Assembly: GCA_946479825.1 (NCBI GenBank)
Contig: CAMLHU010000049.1
Span: forward strand, 1 to 10,679
Direction: 5' to 3'
Source of the DNA: an uncultured Gemmatimonadota bacterium
GTDB taxonomy: Bacteria > Gemmatimonadota > Gemmatimonadetes > Gemmatimonadales > GWC2-71-9
Length of the DNA: 10,679 nt
A program made the position numbers and the translations under genes. Each line of letters opens with the position of its first letter. Position 1 is the stretch's first letter. Below the pieces are notes generated by a model. That model saw only the letters and a list, made by a program, of their open reading frames with translations, was not told the origin of the DNA and ran no database searches. Positions 1-6,201 of this stretch are shown here, one piece after another.

Positions 1-146
1 CGATCCAGGTGACGCGCGATCTCGCGAGCTTCTGGCGGAACGCGTACTTCGACGTGTGGAAGGACCTGCGGGGGCGCTATCCGAAGCACCCGTGGCCGGA
101 GGATCCGCTTACTGCCCCAGCGACCCGTCGCACGAAGCCGCGGTAG
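1..146 (+). CDS. hrpB: ATP-dependent helicase HrpB, C-terminal fragment
   Basis: The gene enters from the left edge. Its reading frame begins at base 3, and 47 residues are visible before a TAG stop at 144-146. The tail contains FWRNAYFDVWKDLRGRYPKH followed by PWPEDPLTAP and a basic end (TRRTKPR). The pattern of tryptophan, then LRGRYPKHPWP, then a TRR basic tail is the characteristic end of HrpB, a DEAH-type RNA helicase of unclear cellular role. The helicase core and HA2 domain lie outside the window, so only the family name can be given. Directly after the stop a long nested palindrome begins, which may help end the transcript. Confidence 0.85.
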   Translation, partial: IQVTRDLASFWRNAYFDVWKDLRGRYPKHPWPEDPLTAPATRRTKPR

Positions 147-151
147 TGTAT

Positions 152-270
152 GTGGGACCACGGAGGGCACGGAGAACAGCGTAACCGTGTGGTCCGGCGG
201 GCGGAGCTCCGTCCGCGAGACCACAATACATGATGTTCTCCGTGTCGCTCCGTGTTCTCCGTGGTCCCAC
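152..270. repeat. Nested palindrome with CACGGAG/CTCCGTG repeat units
   Basis: This 119-bp intergenic element between hrpB and cutC is built as stems inside stems. GTGGGACCACGGAG (152-165) pairs perfectly with 257-270. CACGGAGAACA (168-178) can pair with either of two copies of its complement, 234-244 and 253-263. TGTGGTC (188-194) pairs with 219-225. The centre, 197-206 against 207-216, is a near-perfect palindrome around GGAGCTCC. The arms are short direct repeats, ACCACGGAG and GGCACGGAG on the left. Similar CACGGAG repeats are, from memory, scattered in several environmental bacterial genomes. It could fold in the hrpB 3' end, but there is no T-tract typical of an intrinsic terminator. 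Confidence 0.85.
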
Positions 271-302
271 GCTACCCCGATGCTCGACGTGATCCCGATC
301 TC

Positions 303-306
303 GGAG
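303..306 (+). promoter_or_regulatory. Ribosome binding site fixing the cutC start
   Basis: GGAG at 303-306 stands 8 bases before the ATG at 315. It decides against the upstream in-frame ATG at 252, which lies inside the palindrome arm and would add 21 residues unlike CutC. A tiny frame 280-315 ends in TGA overlapping this ATG, a TGATG arrangement. Confidence 0.6.
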
Positions 307-314
307 CCCGCCTG

Positions 315-974
315 ATGTCACCGCATACCCTCTTCGAAGCGTGCGTTGCGTCCGTCGCCGAGGCGGTCGAGGCGGAGCGGGTCGGCGCGGGCCGGCTCGA
401 GCTCTGCGACTGGCGGGTGGAGGGGGGTGCGACGCCGGCGCCCGATCTGGTGGCGCGGGTCGTTGCCAGCGTGCGTATTCCAGTGCGCGTGCTGATCCGG
501 CCGAGGGGCGGCGACTTCGTGTATGGGGAGGACGAGATCCGCGCGATGGTGGCGGAGATCGAGGCGGCGAAGCGGGCGGGGGCGGCAGGGATCGTGTCGG
601 GTGCGCTGCGGCGCGACCGGTCGGTGGACGTGGAGGCCACGGCGCGGCTCGTCGCGGCCGCGCGGCCGCTGCCGTTCACCTTTCACCGCGCCTTCGACGA
701 GACCGCCGACGCCGACGCCGCGCTGGAGGCGGTGATCGGGCTGGGTGCGGATCGCGTGCTGACGTCGGGGCAGGGAACGACCGCTGAGGCAGGGATCGCG
801 ACGCTTCGGCGGCTGGTCGAGCGGTCGGCGGGGCGGATCGTGGTCCTGGCCGGCGGCGGCGTGCGGGGGCACAACGTGGGGAGGATCGTGGCCGAGAGCG
901 GTGTCCGCGAGGTCCACGCCCGGGCGGACTACTCAGGCATCACCAGCGCCTTACGGATAGCGGATAACGGATAG
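315..974 (+). CDS. cutC: CutC family protein, shortened C-terminus
   Basis: This 219-residue protein is a TIM-barrel member of the CutC family, cytoplasmic proteins linked to copper homeostasis whose biochemical role is not settled. Family motifs appear in order: FEACV at the N-terminus (7-11), RLELC (27-31), EGG (36-38), IRPRGGDF (61-68), FTFHRAFD (121-128), LTSGQ (149-153) and AGGGV (179-183). The E. coli protein is about 248 residues and continues for roughly 50 residues after the EVHSSA segment. Here the matching EVHARA (199-204) is followed by only 15 residues. The last six (RIADNG) and the TAG stop are encoded by a CGGATAG tandem array, so the natural C-terminus seems lost or replaced. 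The barrel core is intact, so the protein may still fold. It converges on the DUF3565 gene with a 10-bp gap. Confidence 0.9.
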   Translation: MSPHTLFEACVASVAEAVEAERVGAGRLELCDWRVEGGATPAPDLVARVVASVRIPVRVLIRPRGGDFVYGEDEIRAMVAEIEAAKRAGAAGIVSGALRRDRSVDVEATARLVAAARPLPFTFHRAFDETADADAALEAVIGLGADRVLTSGQGTTAEAGIATLRRLVERSAGRIVVLAGGGVRGHNVGRIVAESGVREVHARADYSGITSALRIADNG

Positions 975-981
975 CGGATAG
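954..981 (+). repeat. Tandem heptamer CGGATAG x4 over the cutC stop
   Basis: Four contiguous 7-bp units are CGGATAG (954-960), CGGATAA (961-967), CGGATAG (968-974) and CGGATAG (975-981). The array encodes the last six codons and the stop of cutC. Because 7 is not a multiple of 3, the unit is read in a shifting frame and exposes TAG after three repeats. It ends 3 bases before the stop codon of the converging DUF3565 gene. Confidence 0.9.
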
Positions 982-984
982 CGC

Positions 985-1176
985 CTACCCGCCCGCCTCG
1001 CACTTCTTGCAGTCCAGCCGCACTCCCATCCGGCCGGCTCGGCCTTCCGGCGTGGTCACCCATTCGCGCACCTGCCAGGGCGGGTCGTGGCGGACGTGCT
1101 GGCCGTGGCCGCACTCGAGTTCCGCCACCCAGTGGCCTTCCTCGTCCTGATGGAAGCCGGTGATCCGCCGGAGCAC
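985..1176 (-). CDS. DUF3565 family protein, Cys/His-rich
   Basis: This small 63-residue protein matches the DUF3565 pattern: ITGFHQDEEGHWVAELECGH, then QHVRHDPPW, WVTTPEGRAGRMG and a terminal LDCKKC. Numbered from the GTG at 1176, the conserved C22, H24, H27, H30, C56 and C59 would suit a small metal-binding fold, though no function is established for the family. I chose GTG at 1176 because it sits one base after the stop of the upstream membrane-protein gene, follows a G-rich stretch, and begins where the family begins. An ATG at 1215 is in frame and would give 76 residues, but it overlaps the upstream gene by 38 bases and has no visible ribosome binding site. Coupled translation with the upstream gene is likely. 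Confidence 0.85.
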   Translation of the reverse strand: MLRRITGFHQDEEGHWVAELECGHGQHVRHDPPWQVREWVTTPEGRAGRMGVRLDCKKCEAGG

Positions 1177-1177
1177 G

Positions 1178-1351
1178 CTACATCCCCACCAGTCGAAGCG
1201 CCCACTTCCGGCCATAGTAGAGGCCGAAGCCGGTGAAGATCATGCTCACGATGAACGCGACGAAGAATCCCCCCGACGACGCGATCCACCAGCCGAACCA
1301 TCCGGTGATCGTCCCGCCGAGGGTGCCGCCGAGCCAGCCGAGGAGTTTCAT
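1178..1351 (-). CDS. Small two-helix membrane protein, 57 residues
   Basis: An ATG at 1351 opens a 57-residue frame ending in TAG at 1178-1180. The protein begins MKLLGWLGGTLGGTITGWFG and continues through a second hydrophobic stretch (FFVAFIVSMIFTGFGLYYG, about 29-47) to a basic end (RKWALRLVGM). It shows two glycine-rich membrane segments, roughly 4-24 and 28-46, with a positively charged tail. That is typical of small inner-membrane proteins annotated as hypothetical in many bacteria. The stop is one base before the GTG of the DUF3565 gene, so the two are probably co-transcribed and coupled. Just upstream of the ATG lies a CACGAAGG-type repeat instead of a clear ribosome binding site. Function unknown; composition and tight spacing make it very likely real. 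Confidence 0.8.
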   Translation of the reverse strand: MKLLGWLGGTLGGTITGWFGWWIASSGGFFVAFIVSMIFTGFGLYYGRKWALRLVGM

Positions 1352-1355
1352 GGGG

Positions 1356-1388
1356 CCTTCGTGTCCCTTCGTGTCCGTCGTGGTTCAC
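1356..1388 (-). repeat. Ten-bp tandem repeat of the GGACACGAAG type
   Basis: On the plus strand CCTTCGTGTCC occurs at 1356-1366 and again at 1366-1376, sharing one base. A degenerate third copy, CGTCGTGGTT, follows. Read on the minus strand this is ACCACGACGGACACGAAGGG. It lies in the 82-bp gap between the permease stop (1434) and the small membrane-protein start (1351), and ends 4 bases from that ATG. Its AAGG may act as a weak ribosome binding site. The unit resembles the CACGGAG element near 160. Confidence 0.75.
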
Positions 1389-1433
1389 GTAGTCCTTGTC
1401 AGGTCGCAGAGCCGGCCACGATCGCAGACAACG

Positions 1434-2780
1434 TCACCGCGCCGCATAGCGCGCCCGCCAGAAGAGGCAGACCGGCACGCCGATGATCAGGAACCCCGCA
1501 CCGATCATCGCGTTGCCGGGGTTCGACGTGATCGTCCCTACCAATACATACACCGCCGCCGCGATGAAAACGAGCGTGGTCCACGGGTGCAGCGGGGTCC
1601 GCACGGTGATCGCGCCGTCGGCGCCCGACGCGGCGTCCTTCCGCCGCAGCACGAAGAGCGCGACCGCATTGCTCCCGAAGAAGATCCAGTCGGCGAAGAC
1701 GACGTAGTCGAGCAGCTGTCCGTAGGTGCCCCACCAGACCAGCGTCACCGCCCACGCCCCCTGCGCCAGCAGGGCGAGCACCGGCGTCCGGAAGTCGCGG
1801 TGCAGCCGGGCGAACCCCTCGAAGAAGAGCCCGTCCGCCGCGGTGGCCTGGTACACCCGCGGCGTCACCAGGATGACGAGGTTCAGGAACCCGAAGGTCG
1901 ACAGCACGATCCCCGCCGCGATGATCGTGCGCCCCGCCGGCCCCAGGTACACCTCCATCGTGTCGGCGGCCGGCGCGGTGCTCGCGGCGAGGCCGTCGGC
2001 GCCGAGCGCCCGGAGGTAGGCCAGGTTGACGCACACGTACACCACCACCACCGCGAGGACGCCGAGCACCAGCGCGCGCGGCATGTTCCTCTGCGGCTCC
2101 CGGATCTCCTCGGCCACGAAGTTGGTCTGCTGCCATCCGCCGTAGGCGAACAGCACCGGCACCAGCGCCGCGCCCATCGCCAGGATCCCCGCCCCGACCG
2201 AACTCGGCGCGACCGCCGCGGTGCACTGGAGGCAGATGTGCGGATGCGCGGGCGAGAGTGCGAAGGCCGCGAAGACCAGGATCGCGATCGCCGCGAGCTT
2301 GAGCAGGGTGAAGACGTTCTGGGTCCAGGCGGCGGGGCGGACGCCGAGGATGTTGATGACGGTAAGGAGGATGATCGCCGTGGACGCGAGCGGCTTCTCG
2401 GCGCTGCCCGGAAGTCCCAGGAGCGGCGCGGCGTAGCTCGCGAACGTCACCGCCACCGCGGCGATGGCGCCCGTGGCCGTCATCAGGAAGAGCGTCCACG
2501 GGTAGAGGAAGGCGTACACCGGCCCAAATGCGTCGCGGAGATAGATGTAGCCGCCCCCCGCCTTCGGGCGCCGCTGGCCCAGTTCGGCGAAGATGAACGC
2601 GCCGATGAGCGCCACCACCGCGCCCAGGCCCCAGGCGAGGACCGTGAGCGGCCCGGTGCCGACCCGCTGCGCCACGATGGCGGGATTGAGGAAGATCCCC
2701 GACCCGATGATCCCGCCGATGACGAGCATCGTGCCGGAAAAGAGGCCGAGCGAGCGGCGATAGGTGATGGGTAAGGTCAT
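1434..2780 (-). CDS. APC superfamily amino acid permease
   Basis: The 448-residue protein is a multi-pass inner-membrane transporter of the amino acid-polyamine-organocation superfamily, with the LeuT fold. The first helix holds the substrate-binding signature GSGIF at 26-30. It is followed by AELG (65-68), PKAGGGYIYLRDAFGP (72-87), and YGGWQQTN then EEIREPQRNMP (213-234), the last resembling the LAT/SteT exchanger branch. Length and spacing are normal for a 12-helix member. Substrate cannot be read from sequence; a neutral amino acid is the reasonable guess. A loop near 180-186 holds a close cysteine pair (HICLQC), unusual for the family. The ATG at 2780 lacks a good ribosome binding site, and a compound palindrome begins 18 bases upstream. 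Transcription runs on towards the membrane-protein and DUF3565 genes. Confidence 0.9.
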   Translation of the reverse strand: MTLPITYRRSLGLFSGTMLVIGGIIGSGIFLNPAIVAQRVGTGPLTVLAWGLGAVVALIGAFIFAELGQRRPKAGGGYIYLRDAFGPVYAFLYPWTLFLMTATGAIAAVAVTFASYAAPLLGLPGSAEKPLASTAIILLTVINILGVRPAAWTQNVFTLLKLAAIAILVFAAFALSPAHPHICLQCTAAVAPSSVGAGILAMGAALVPVLFAYGGWQQTNFVAEEIREPQRNMPRALVLGVLAVVVVYVCVNLAYLRALGADGLAASTAPAADTMEVYLGPAGRTIIAAGIVLSTFGFLNLVILVTPRVYQATAADGLFFEGFARLHRDFRTPVLALLAQGAWAVTLVWWGTYGQLLDYVVFADWIFFGSNAVALFVLRRKDAASGADGAITVRTPLHPWTTLVFIAAAVYVLVGTITSNPGNAMIGAGFLIIGVPVCLFWRARYAAR

Positions 2781-2797
2781 TCAGATCGGCGGATTTG

Positions 2798-2895
2798 CCT
2801 CACCCCCCGGCCCCCTCTCCGTACAACGGAGAGGGGGAGGGGCTTGGTCGATGTTCCCCCTCTCCGTTTCACGGAGAGGGGGTCAGGGGGTGAGG
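2798..2895. repeat. 98-bp compound palindrome with two identical hairpins
   Basis: CCCCCTCTCCGT with its complement forms a perfect 12-bp stem twice: 2811-2822 with 2826-2837 (loop ACA) and 2856-2867 with 2871-2882 (loop TTC). An outer stem CCTCACCCCC (2798-2807) pairs with 2886-2895 and encloses both. The two hairpins share their stem but differ in loop and spacing, so left and right arms can also cross-pair. It fills the gap between the dehydrogenase stop and the permease start, both on the minus strand. It may end the dehydrogenase transcript or act as permease leader, but no T-tract follows. It looks like a REP/BIME-type dispersed element. Confidence 0.9.
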
Positions 2896-2925
2896 TCAGG
2901 TGAGCTCGACGATCGACCCGAGTTG

Positions 2926-3774
2926 TCACACGGACCTCGTGAACCGCTCGCTCGCTTCCCAGAGCCGTTCCTGCAGGGCGACGTCGCGGGCCTGCGGCGC
3001 CGGCTCGCGCGGCTTGAAGCGGTCGAAGTATGTGCCGGTGACGTTGGCGACGTCGGCCTGCGCCGCGAGGCGGACGAGTGGCGCGGCGCCGCGGTCTTCG
3101 CTGATCATGAACCACTGCATCACCCGCACGAGCGGCCGGAGCGGCCCGCGCGCGGCGTTCCAGATCCCGGTGTCCACCGTGCCCGGATGCACCGCGTTGG
3201 CCGTGACGGCGGTGTCCGCCAGCCGGCGGGCCAGGGCGAAGGTGAAGAGGATGTTGCAGAGCTTCGACTTCCCGTAGGTCCGGAACCCACGGTACCCGCG
3301 GGTGGTCTCGAGGTCGTCCGGGTCGAGCGGCGCCACCCGGTGCGCCTCGGAGGCCACGGTCACGATCCGCGCCGGCCCGCCGTGGCGGAGCCGGTCGAGC
3401 AGCAGGTTGGTGAGGAGGAACGGCGCCAGGTGGTTGACCGCGAAGGTGAGCTCGATCCCGTCCCTCGAGAGCGAGCGCCCGAGCGCGGCGAGCCCCGCGT
3501 TGTTGACCAGCACGTCGAGCCGATCGGTCCGGCGGCGCACGTCGTCCGCCAGCGCCCGGACCTCGGCGAGCGAGGCGAAGTCGGCCAGCACCCCTTCGAC
3601 CGTGCCCCCCGTGGCCGCCCGGATCTCGGTCACCGTGGCGTCCACCTTGGCCGGCGAGCGGCCGTGCACCAGCACGCGCGCACCGTGTTGCGCGAGCTCG
3701 CGCGCCGTGACCTTGCCGATCCCCGACGTGGCGCCGGTGACGAGCGCCGTGCGGCCCTTCAATTCATCGGTCAT
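2926..3774 (-). CDS. Short-chain dehydrogenase/reductase (SDR), retinol dehydrogenase-like
   Basis: This 282-residue enzyme is a classical SDR with a Rossmann fold. The cofactor loop TGATSGIG lies at 13-20 and NNAG at 91-94. The catalytic residues are N114 (NHLAPF), S142, Y167 and K171 (YGKSK). HPGTVDTG (196-203) follows, as usual after the active site. R39, after the second strand (HGRS), favours NADP(H). NHLAPFLLTN and the YGKSKLCNILF segment are typical of the retinol dehydrogenase/WW-oxidoreductase branch, which in bacteria acts on unidentified lipophilic alcohols or carbonyls. The ATG at 3774 has AAGG 7 bases upstream and follows the stop of the membrane-protein gene by 9 bases, so the pair is probably an operon. 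No missing catalytic residue. Confidence 0.92.
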   Translation of the reverse strand: MTDELKGRTALVTGATSGIGKVTARELAQHGARVLVHGRSPAKVDATVTEIRAATGGTVEGVLADFASLAEVRALADDVRRRTDRLDVLVNNAGLAALGRSLSRDGIELTFAVNHLAPFLLTNLLLDRLRHGGPARIVTVASEAHRVAPLDPDDLETTRGYRGFRTYGKSKLCNILFTFALARRLADTAVTANAVHPGTVDTGIWNAARGPLRPLVRVMQWFMISEDRGAAPLVRLAAQADVANVTGTYFDRFKPREPAPQARDVALQERLWEASERFTRSV

Positions 3775-3783
3775 CGTGTCGCC

Positions 3784-4437
3784 TTACACCATGTGCGGTG
3801 AAGGTCGCCGGCGTTCGAGCCACCACGCCACCAGCGCGAACGCGGCGTAGGCGACGATCGCGGAGCCCGCGACCGTCGTGATCCCGGGGGGTGGCGGGCC
3901 GAGCACGTTGCCGAACTGGATCGCGAGCATCACCGCGGCGAACACCCACCATCCCCAGCGGCCGCCCTTCCAGAGACCCGAGAGCCAGACCCCGCCGAAC
4001 AGCACGCCGGCCTCGACGACGAGCGACAGCGTCGGATGGTTCCACAGGCCGAGGCCGACCTTGTCCTGGTCGCCCCAGATCGGGAGGTCGGGGCCGTGGG
4101 TCAGGAAGTCGAGCACCCAATGGGAGAACACCGTGGCGCCGAGCAGGATCGGCGCGCGCACCGGCCACTCGCGACAGGTGATGTAGCGGACCACCGCGTA
4201 GAAGAGCACCGACCACGCGAGCGCGGTGAGGAGCCCGTGGGTGAACGGCATGTAGTACAGGTCGAGCGGATTCGCGGGCATGAACCCGGGCACCACCCGG
4301 GCGTGCTCGACGCCGAGGAGGATGAACGGGGCCCACAGGATGTCGATGAACTGGGCGGCGACGAACAGGAGCCAGACGGGGATCCGGGGCTCCCACCGCT
4401 TCACCGCGAAGGCGACGCCATAGTGGCCGACGAACAT
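3784..4437 (-). CDS. YdjM-like integral membrane protein, putative metal-dependent hydrolase
   Basis: A 217-residue membrane protein with several hydrophobic helices (about 21-42, 66-84, 96-112, 137-153, 163-176, 187-206). Polar residues sit in or beside helices: H5 (FVGHYG), D32, H67 (PFTHG), H106 and D110 with H114 (SHWVLDFLTH), and H134. The MFVGHYGVAFAVKR start and the HxxxDxxxH pattern recall the YdjM/LexA-binding inner-membrane hydrolase family (PF04307), whose conserved His and Asp residues suggest a buried metal site. Assignment is by motif memory, so function is tentative. The ATG at 4437 has GGGAG 7 bases upstream. The lipoprotein gene ends 21 bases before it and the SDR gene starts 9 bases after it, so the three probably share a transcript. 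Confidence 0.8.
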   Translation of the reverse strand: MFVGHYGVAFAVKRWEPRIPVWLLFVAAQFIDILWAPFILLGVEHARVVPGFMPANPLDLYYMPFTHGLLTALAWSVLFYAVVRYITCREWPVRAPILLGATVFSHWVLDFLTHGPDLPIWGDQDKVGLGLWNHPTLSLVVEAGVLFGGVWLSGLWKGGRWGWWVFAAVMLAIQFGNVLGPPPPGITTVAGSAIVAYAAFALVAWWLERRRPSPHMV

Positions 4438-4458
4438 GTTCGGGCTCCCGGCGTGGGG

Positions 4459-4677
4459 CTACTGTCCGACCGTATCCAGCGCCGCCACGTGGGCGTTGAT
4501 CGAGTCGGTGACCTTCATCGCGCTCTTGACCCCCTGCGCCCCGGGGATCTTCGACGCCCCGATGACGCTGTCGCGCTGGCGGGTGGTGAGGGTGTCCTTC
4601 TTGGCGGCCGTGGCGGCCTTCCCCGACCCGCCGCACGCGGCGAGGAGGAGCGTACCGGCGAGGAGCGCATAGCGCAT
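4459..4677 (-). CDS. Small predicted lipoprotein
   Basis: The 72-residue protein starts MRYALLAGTLLLAAC, a short signal peptide with a good lipobox (LAAC, modified cysteine at 15). The mature part is about 57 residues, rich in Ser, Thr, Lys and Asp, with KDTLTTRQRDSVIGASKIPG (27-46) at its centre and no membrane segment. Such tails with TTRQRDSxIGAS occur, from memory, in small secreted proteins of Gemmatimonadota. It should be anchored in the cell envelope on the periplasmic side. It is the first gene of the set with the YdjM-like protein and SDR. No clear ribosome binding site precedes the ATG; the upstream DNA is made of GGTGAGG repeats. Function unknown. Confidence 0.75.
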   Translation of the reverse strand: MRYALLAGTLLLAACGGSGKAATAAKKDTLTTRQRDSVIGASKIPGAQGVKSAMKVTDSINAHVAALDTVGQ

Positions 4678-4720
4678 GGGTGAGGTCCGGGGTGAGGGGA
4701 TGGGAGTAAGGTAGTGGAGG

Positions 4721-4748
4721 GTCGTGAGTCGTGAGTCGAGGGTCGTGC
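4721..4748 (+). repeat. Tandem heptamer GTCGTGA x4
   Basis: Four contiguous 7-bp units are GTCGTGA (4721-4727), GTCGTGA (4728-4734), GTCGAGG (4735-4741) and GTCGTGC (4742-4748). They lie in the 114-bp gap upstream of the lipoprotein gene, next to a GGTGAGG direct repeat (4679-4685 and 4691-4697). No gene is visible in this gap. Confidence 0.85.
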
Positions 4749-4767
4749 GTGGGGCGCGGGGTCATCC

Positions 4768-4810
4768 GCTCACCGTTCCCCCGCTCACCGCTCACCTCTC
4801 ACCGCTTACC
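4768..4810 (-). repeat. Tandem heptamer GGTGAGC array over the acetyltransferase stop
   Basis: On the plus strand the contiguous units are GCTCACC (4783-4789), GCTCACC (4790-4796), TCTCACC (4797-4803) and GCTTACC (4804-4810). Earlier units GCTCACC (4768-4774) and GTTCCCC (4775-4781) lie one base out of register. On the minus strand the array encodes the last five residues (VSGER) and the TGA stop of the acetyltransferase. Confidence 0.88.
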
Positions 4811-5328
4811 ACCCCATAGCACTCAATATCGAAAAACTCCCCCCACTTGAACGTGTGCCCTCGCAGCGTCCCTTCGTACGTCATGCCGAGCTTCTTGAGC
4901 ACGCCGCCGGAGGCGGGATTGCTGGTCATGAAGTGGGCGTGGATCCGGTGGAGCCCCAGGTCGTTGAAGCCGTGGGCCACGACGGCGCGTCCGGCCTCCG
5001 TGGCGTAGCCCTTCCCCCAGTACGGCTTGCCGATCCAGTAGCCGAGCTCGGCCCGCCGATGCTCGGGCACGAGCCTGAGCCCGATCGAGCCGATCACCCC
5101 GTCGGCCTCCGTCGTGATCGCAAAGTTGACCAGCGCGCCGTCGGCGCGGAGCTGCTCGGTCTCCGCGATCCACTCCGCCGCCATCTCGCGGGTGTAGGGA
5201 TGGGGGATCCGAAGCGTCGTCGCCGCGACGTCGCGGTCGCCGGCCAGCTCCGCCACCCGCGCCGCATCGGCGCGGGTGAACGGACGGAGGATGAGGCGGG
5301 GAGTGCGGAGGAGCAGGATGGGGGGCAC
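4792..5328 (-). CDS. GNAT family N-acetyltransferase, RimJ/RimL-like
   Basis: From the GTG at 5328 this is a 178-residue acetyltransferase that should use acetyl-CoA to modify an amino group of a protein N-terminus or small molecule. The start LLLRTPRLILRPF (5-17) is the usual opening of the Acetyltransf_3/RimJ group. The acetyl-CoA loop is YWGKGYATEA (103-112), followed by FNDLGLHRIHA (121-131) and NPASGGVLKKLGM (137-149). An ATG at 5391 extends the frame to 199 residues, but those 21 extra residues (SLFTVHRSPFTV) are translation of a GGTGAAC heptamer array and match nothing in the family. Neither start has a ribosome binding site. The C-terminus ends YGVVSGER, its last residues also made by a repeat, so both ends appear eroded by repeats. 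Confidence 0.88.
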   Translation of the reverse strand: MPPILLLRTPRLILRPFTRADAARVAELAGDRDVAATTLRIPHPYTREMAAEWIAETEQLRADGALVNFAITTEADGVIGSIGLRLVPEHRRAELGYWIGKPYWGKGYATEAGRAVVAHGFNDLGLHRIHAHFMTSNPASGGVLKKLGMTYEGTLRGHTFKWGEFFDIECYGVVSGER

Positions 5329-5420
5329 GGTGAAGGGTGAACGGTGAACGGTGAACAGTGAACGGGAAGGGCGTGAAAGGCGAACGGTCAACGTTCACCC
5401 TTCACCGTTGACCGTTCACC
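5329..5420. repeat. GGTGAAC heptamer array with inverted partner
   Basis: The left part holds five contiguous units: GGTGAAG (5329-5335), GGTGAAC (5336-5342), GGTGAAC (5343-5349), GGTGAAC (5350-5356) and AGTGAAC (5357-5363). The right part (5392-5420) is mostly the inverted unit, CGTTCACCCTTCACC, and pairs perfectly over 15 bp with 5329-5343. A second stem, GAACGGTCAACG (5382-5393) with 5406-5417, has a 12-base loop. The element fills the 96-bp gap between the Tat-protein stop and the acetyltransferase start. Confidence 0.9.
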
Positions 5421-5424
5421 GCCA

Positions 5425-6138
5425 TCAACTCGCCCGCATGTACGCCGCCCCGGCCTCCTGGGCCCGCAGCACCGCGAAGATCCCCGACGGCTGGAGCAGC
5501 ACCCCGTCCACCAGGTTGGCCCGGAACTCGGACTTCACCTGGTCCAACGGCTGCTTGGTCTTCTTGGCCATCATCGAGGCGAAGTACATCGTGGCCCGGT
5601 TGCAGGCGAGCAGGATCGCCCCGCGCTGGCGCAGCGCCGACAGCGTCCCGTCCGGCGACACCAAGGCGTACTTGTCGTCCTCCGCGGCGTGCTCGAGCGG
5701 GTTCCGTCGCGCGGCCTTGCCGGTGGTCGGGTCCTTCACCTTGGACTGCTTGCCGAGCTCGTAGCGGTCCCAGAGATGGTCGTTGAACGCGAGCACCACG
5801 CCCATGTGCCGCATCACCAGCACCGCCGCGAGGTCGGCGTCGGCGGCGTCGTACATCTTCTTGTAGTCGCCCATGAACACGTAGGCCTGGTCCGCCACGG
5901 AGCCGTCGCCCACCTCGGGGCTGTCGAATACGGCGCGGTGCTTGGCGGCCTGGACCTTCGCGGTCCAGCTGTCGTCGAAGGGCGGAGCGCTGCGGCGCGT
6001 GGTGCGGCCCACCGGACCGCTGGCCAGCGCCTCGGCCGGGGTGGCGATGGTGCCTGCGGTGCCGGCCAGCACGGCGGTGGCGGCGATCTGGCCGAGGAAG
6101 GTGCGACGGGGCGTGGCGTCGGGGCGGCGCGAGGACAC
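5425..6138 (-). CDS. Tat-exported DsrE-like protein
   Basis: The 237-residue protein starts with a twin-arginine signal: RRTFLGQ (11-17), then a hydrophobic stretch (IAATAVLAGTAGTIA, 18-32) and an ASG-type cleavage area near 40. It should be exported folded across the inner membrane. The mature part has DADLAAVLVMRHMGVVLAFN (100-119), ILLACNRAT (175-183) with single cysteine C179, and ANLVDGVLLQPSGIFAVLRA (207-226). That is the layout of DsrE/F-fold sulfur-relay-like domains, with the cysteine in the position usual for the family. Family and function are inferred. Start is GTG at 6138 with GGAG 5 bases upstream. It follows the cupredoxin gene by 63 bp on the same strand, possibly as the last gene of that operon. 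Confidence 0.8.
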   Translation of the reverse strand: MSSRRPDATPRRTFLGQIAATAVLAGTAGTIATPAEALASGPVGRTTRRSAPPFDDSWTAKVQAAKHRAVFDSPEVGDGSVADQAYVFMGDYKKMYDAADADLAAVLVMRHMGVVLAFNDHLWDRYELGKQSKVKDPTTGKAARRNPLEHAAEDDKYALVSPDGTLSALRQRGAILLACNRATMYFASMMAKKTKQPLDQVKSEFRANLVDGVLLQPSGIFAVLRAQEAGAAYMRAS

Positions 6139-6201
6139 AGGAGCTCCGGGACGGTCGGGGAACGGGCGACGGCGGGGGACGCCGGAAAAGATACTCGGCC
6201 G

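Noticed and set aside
280..315. Eleven-codon frame MLDVIPISEPA with TGA overlapping the cutC start
   Set aside because: Too short to support; it could be a leader peptide or remnant of an older upstream gene, but nothing shows either.
1233..2774. A 513-codon open frame on the plus strand
   Set aside because: It is antisense to the APC permease and its translation is Arg/His/Glu-rich without any fold signature.
2798..2895. Palindrome as a classical intrinsic terminator
   Set aside because: Stems are strong, but no T-tract follows on either strand, so it is listed as a repeat only.
2764..3801. A 345-codon plus-strand open frame
   Set aside because: Antisense to the SDR, which has every catalytic residue; it also starts inside the palindrome.
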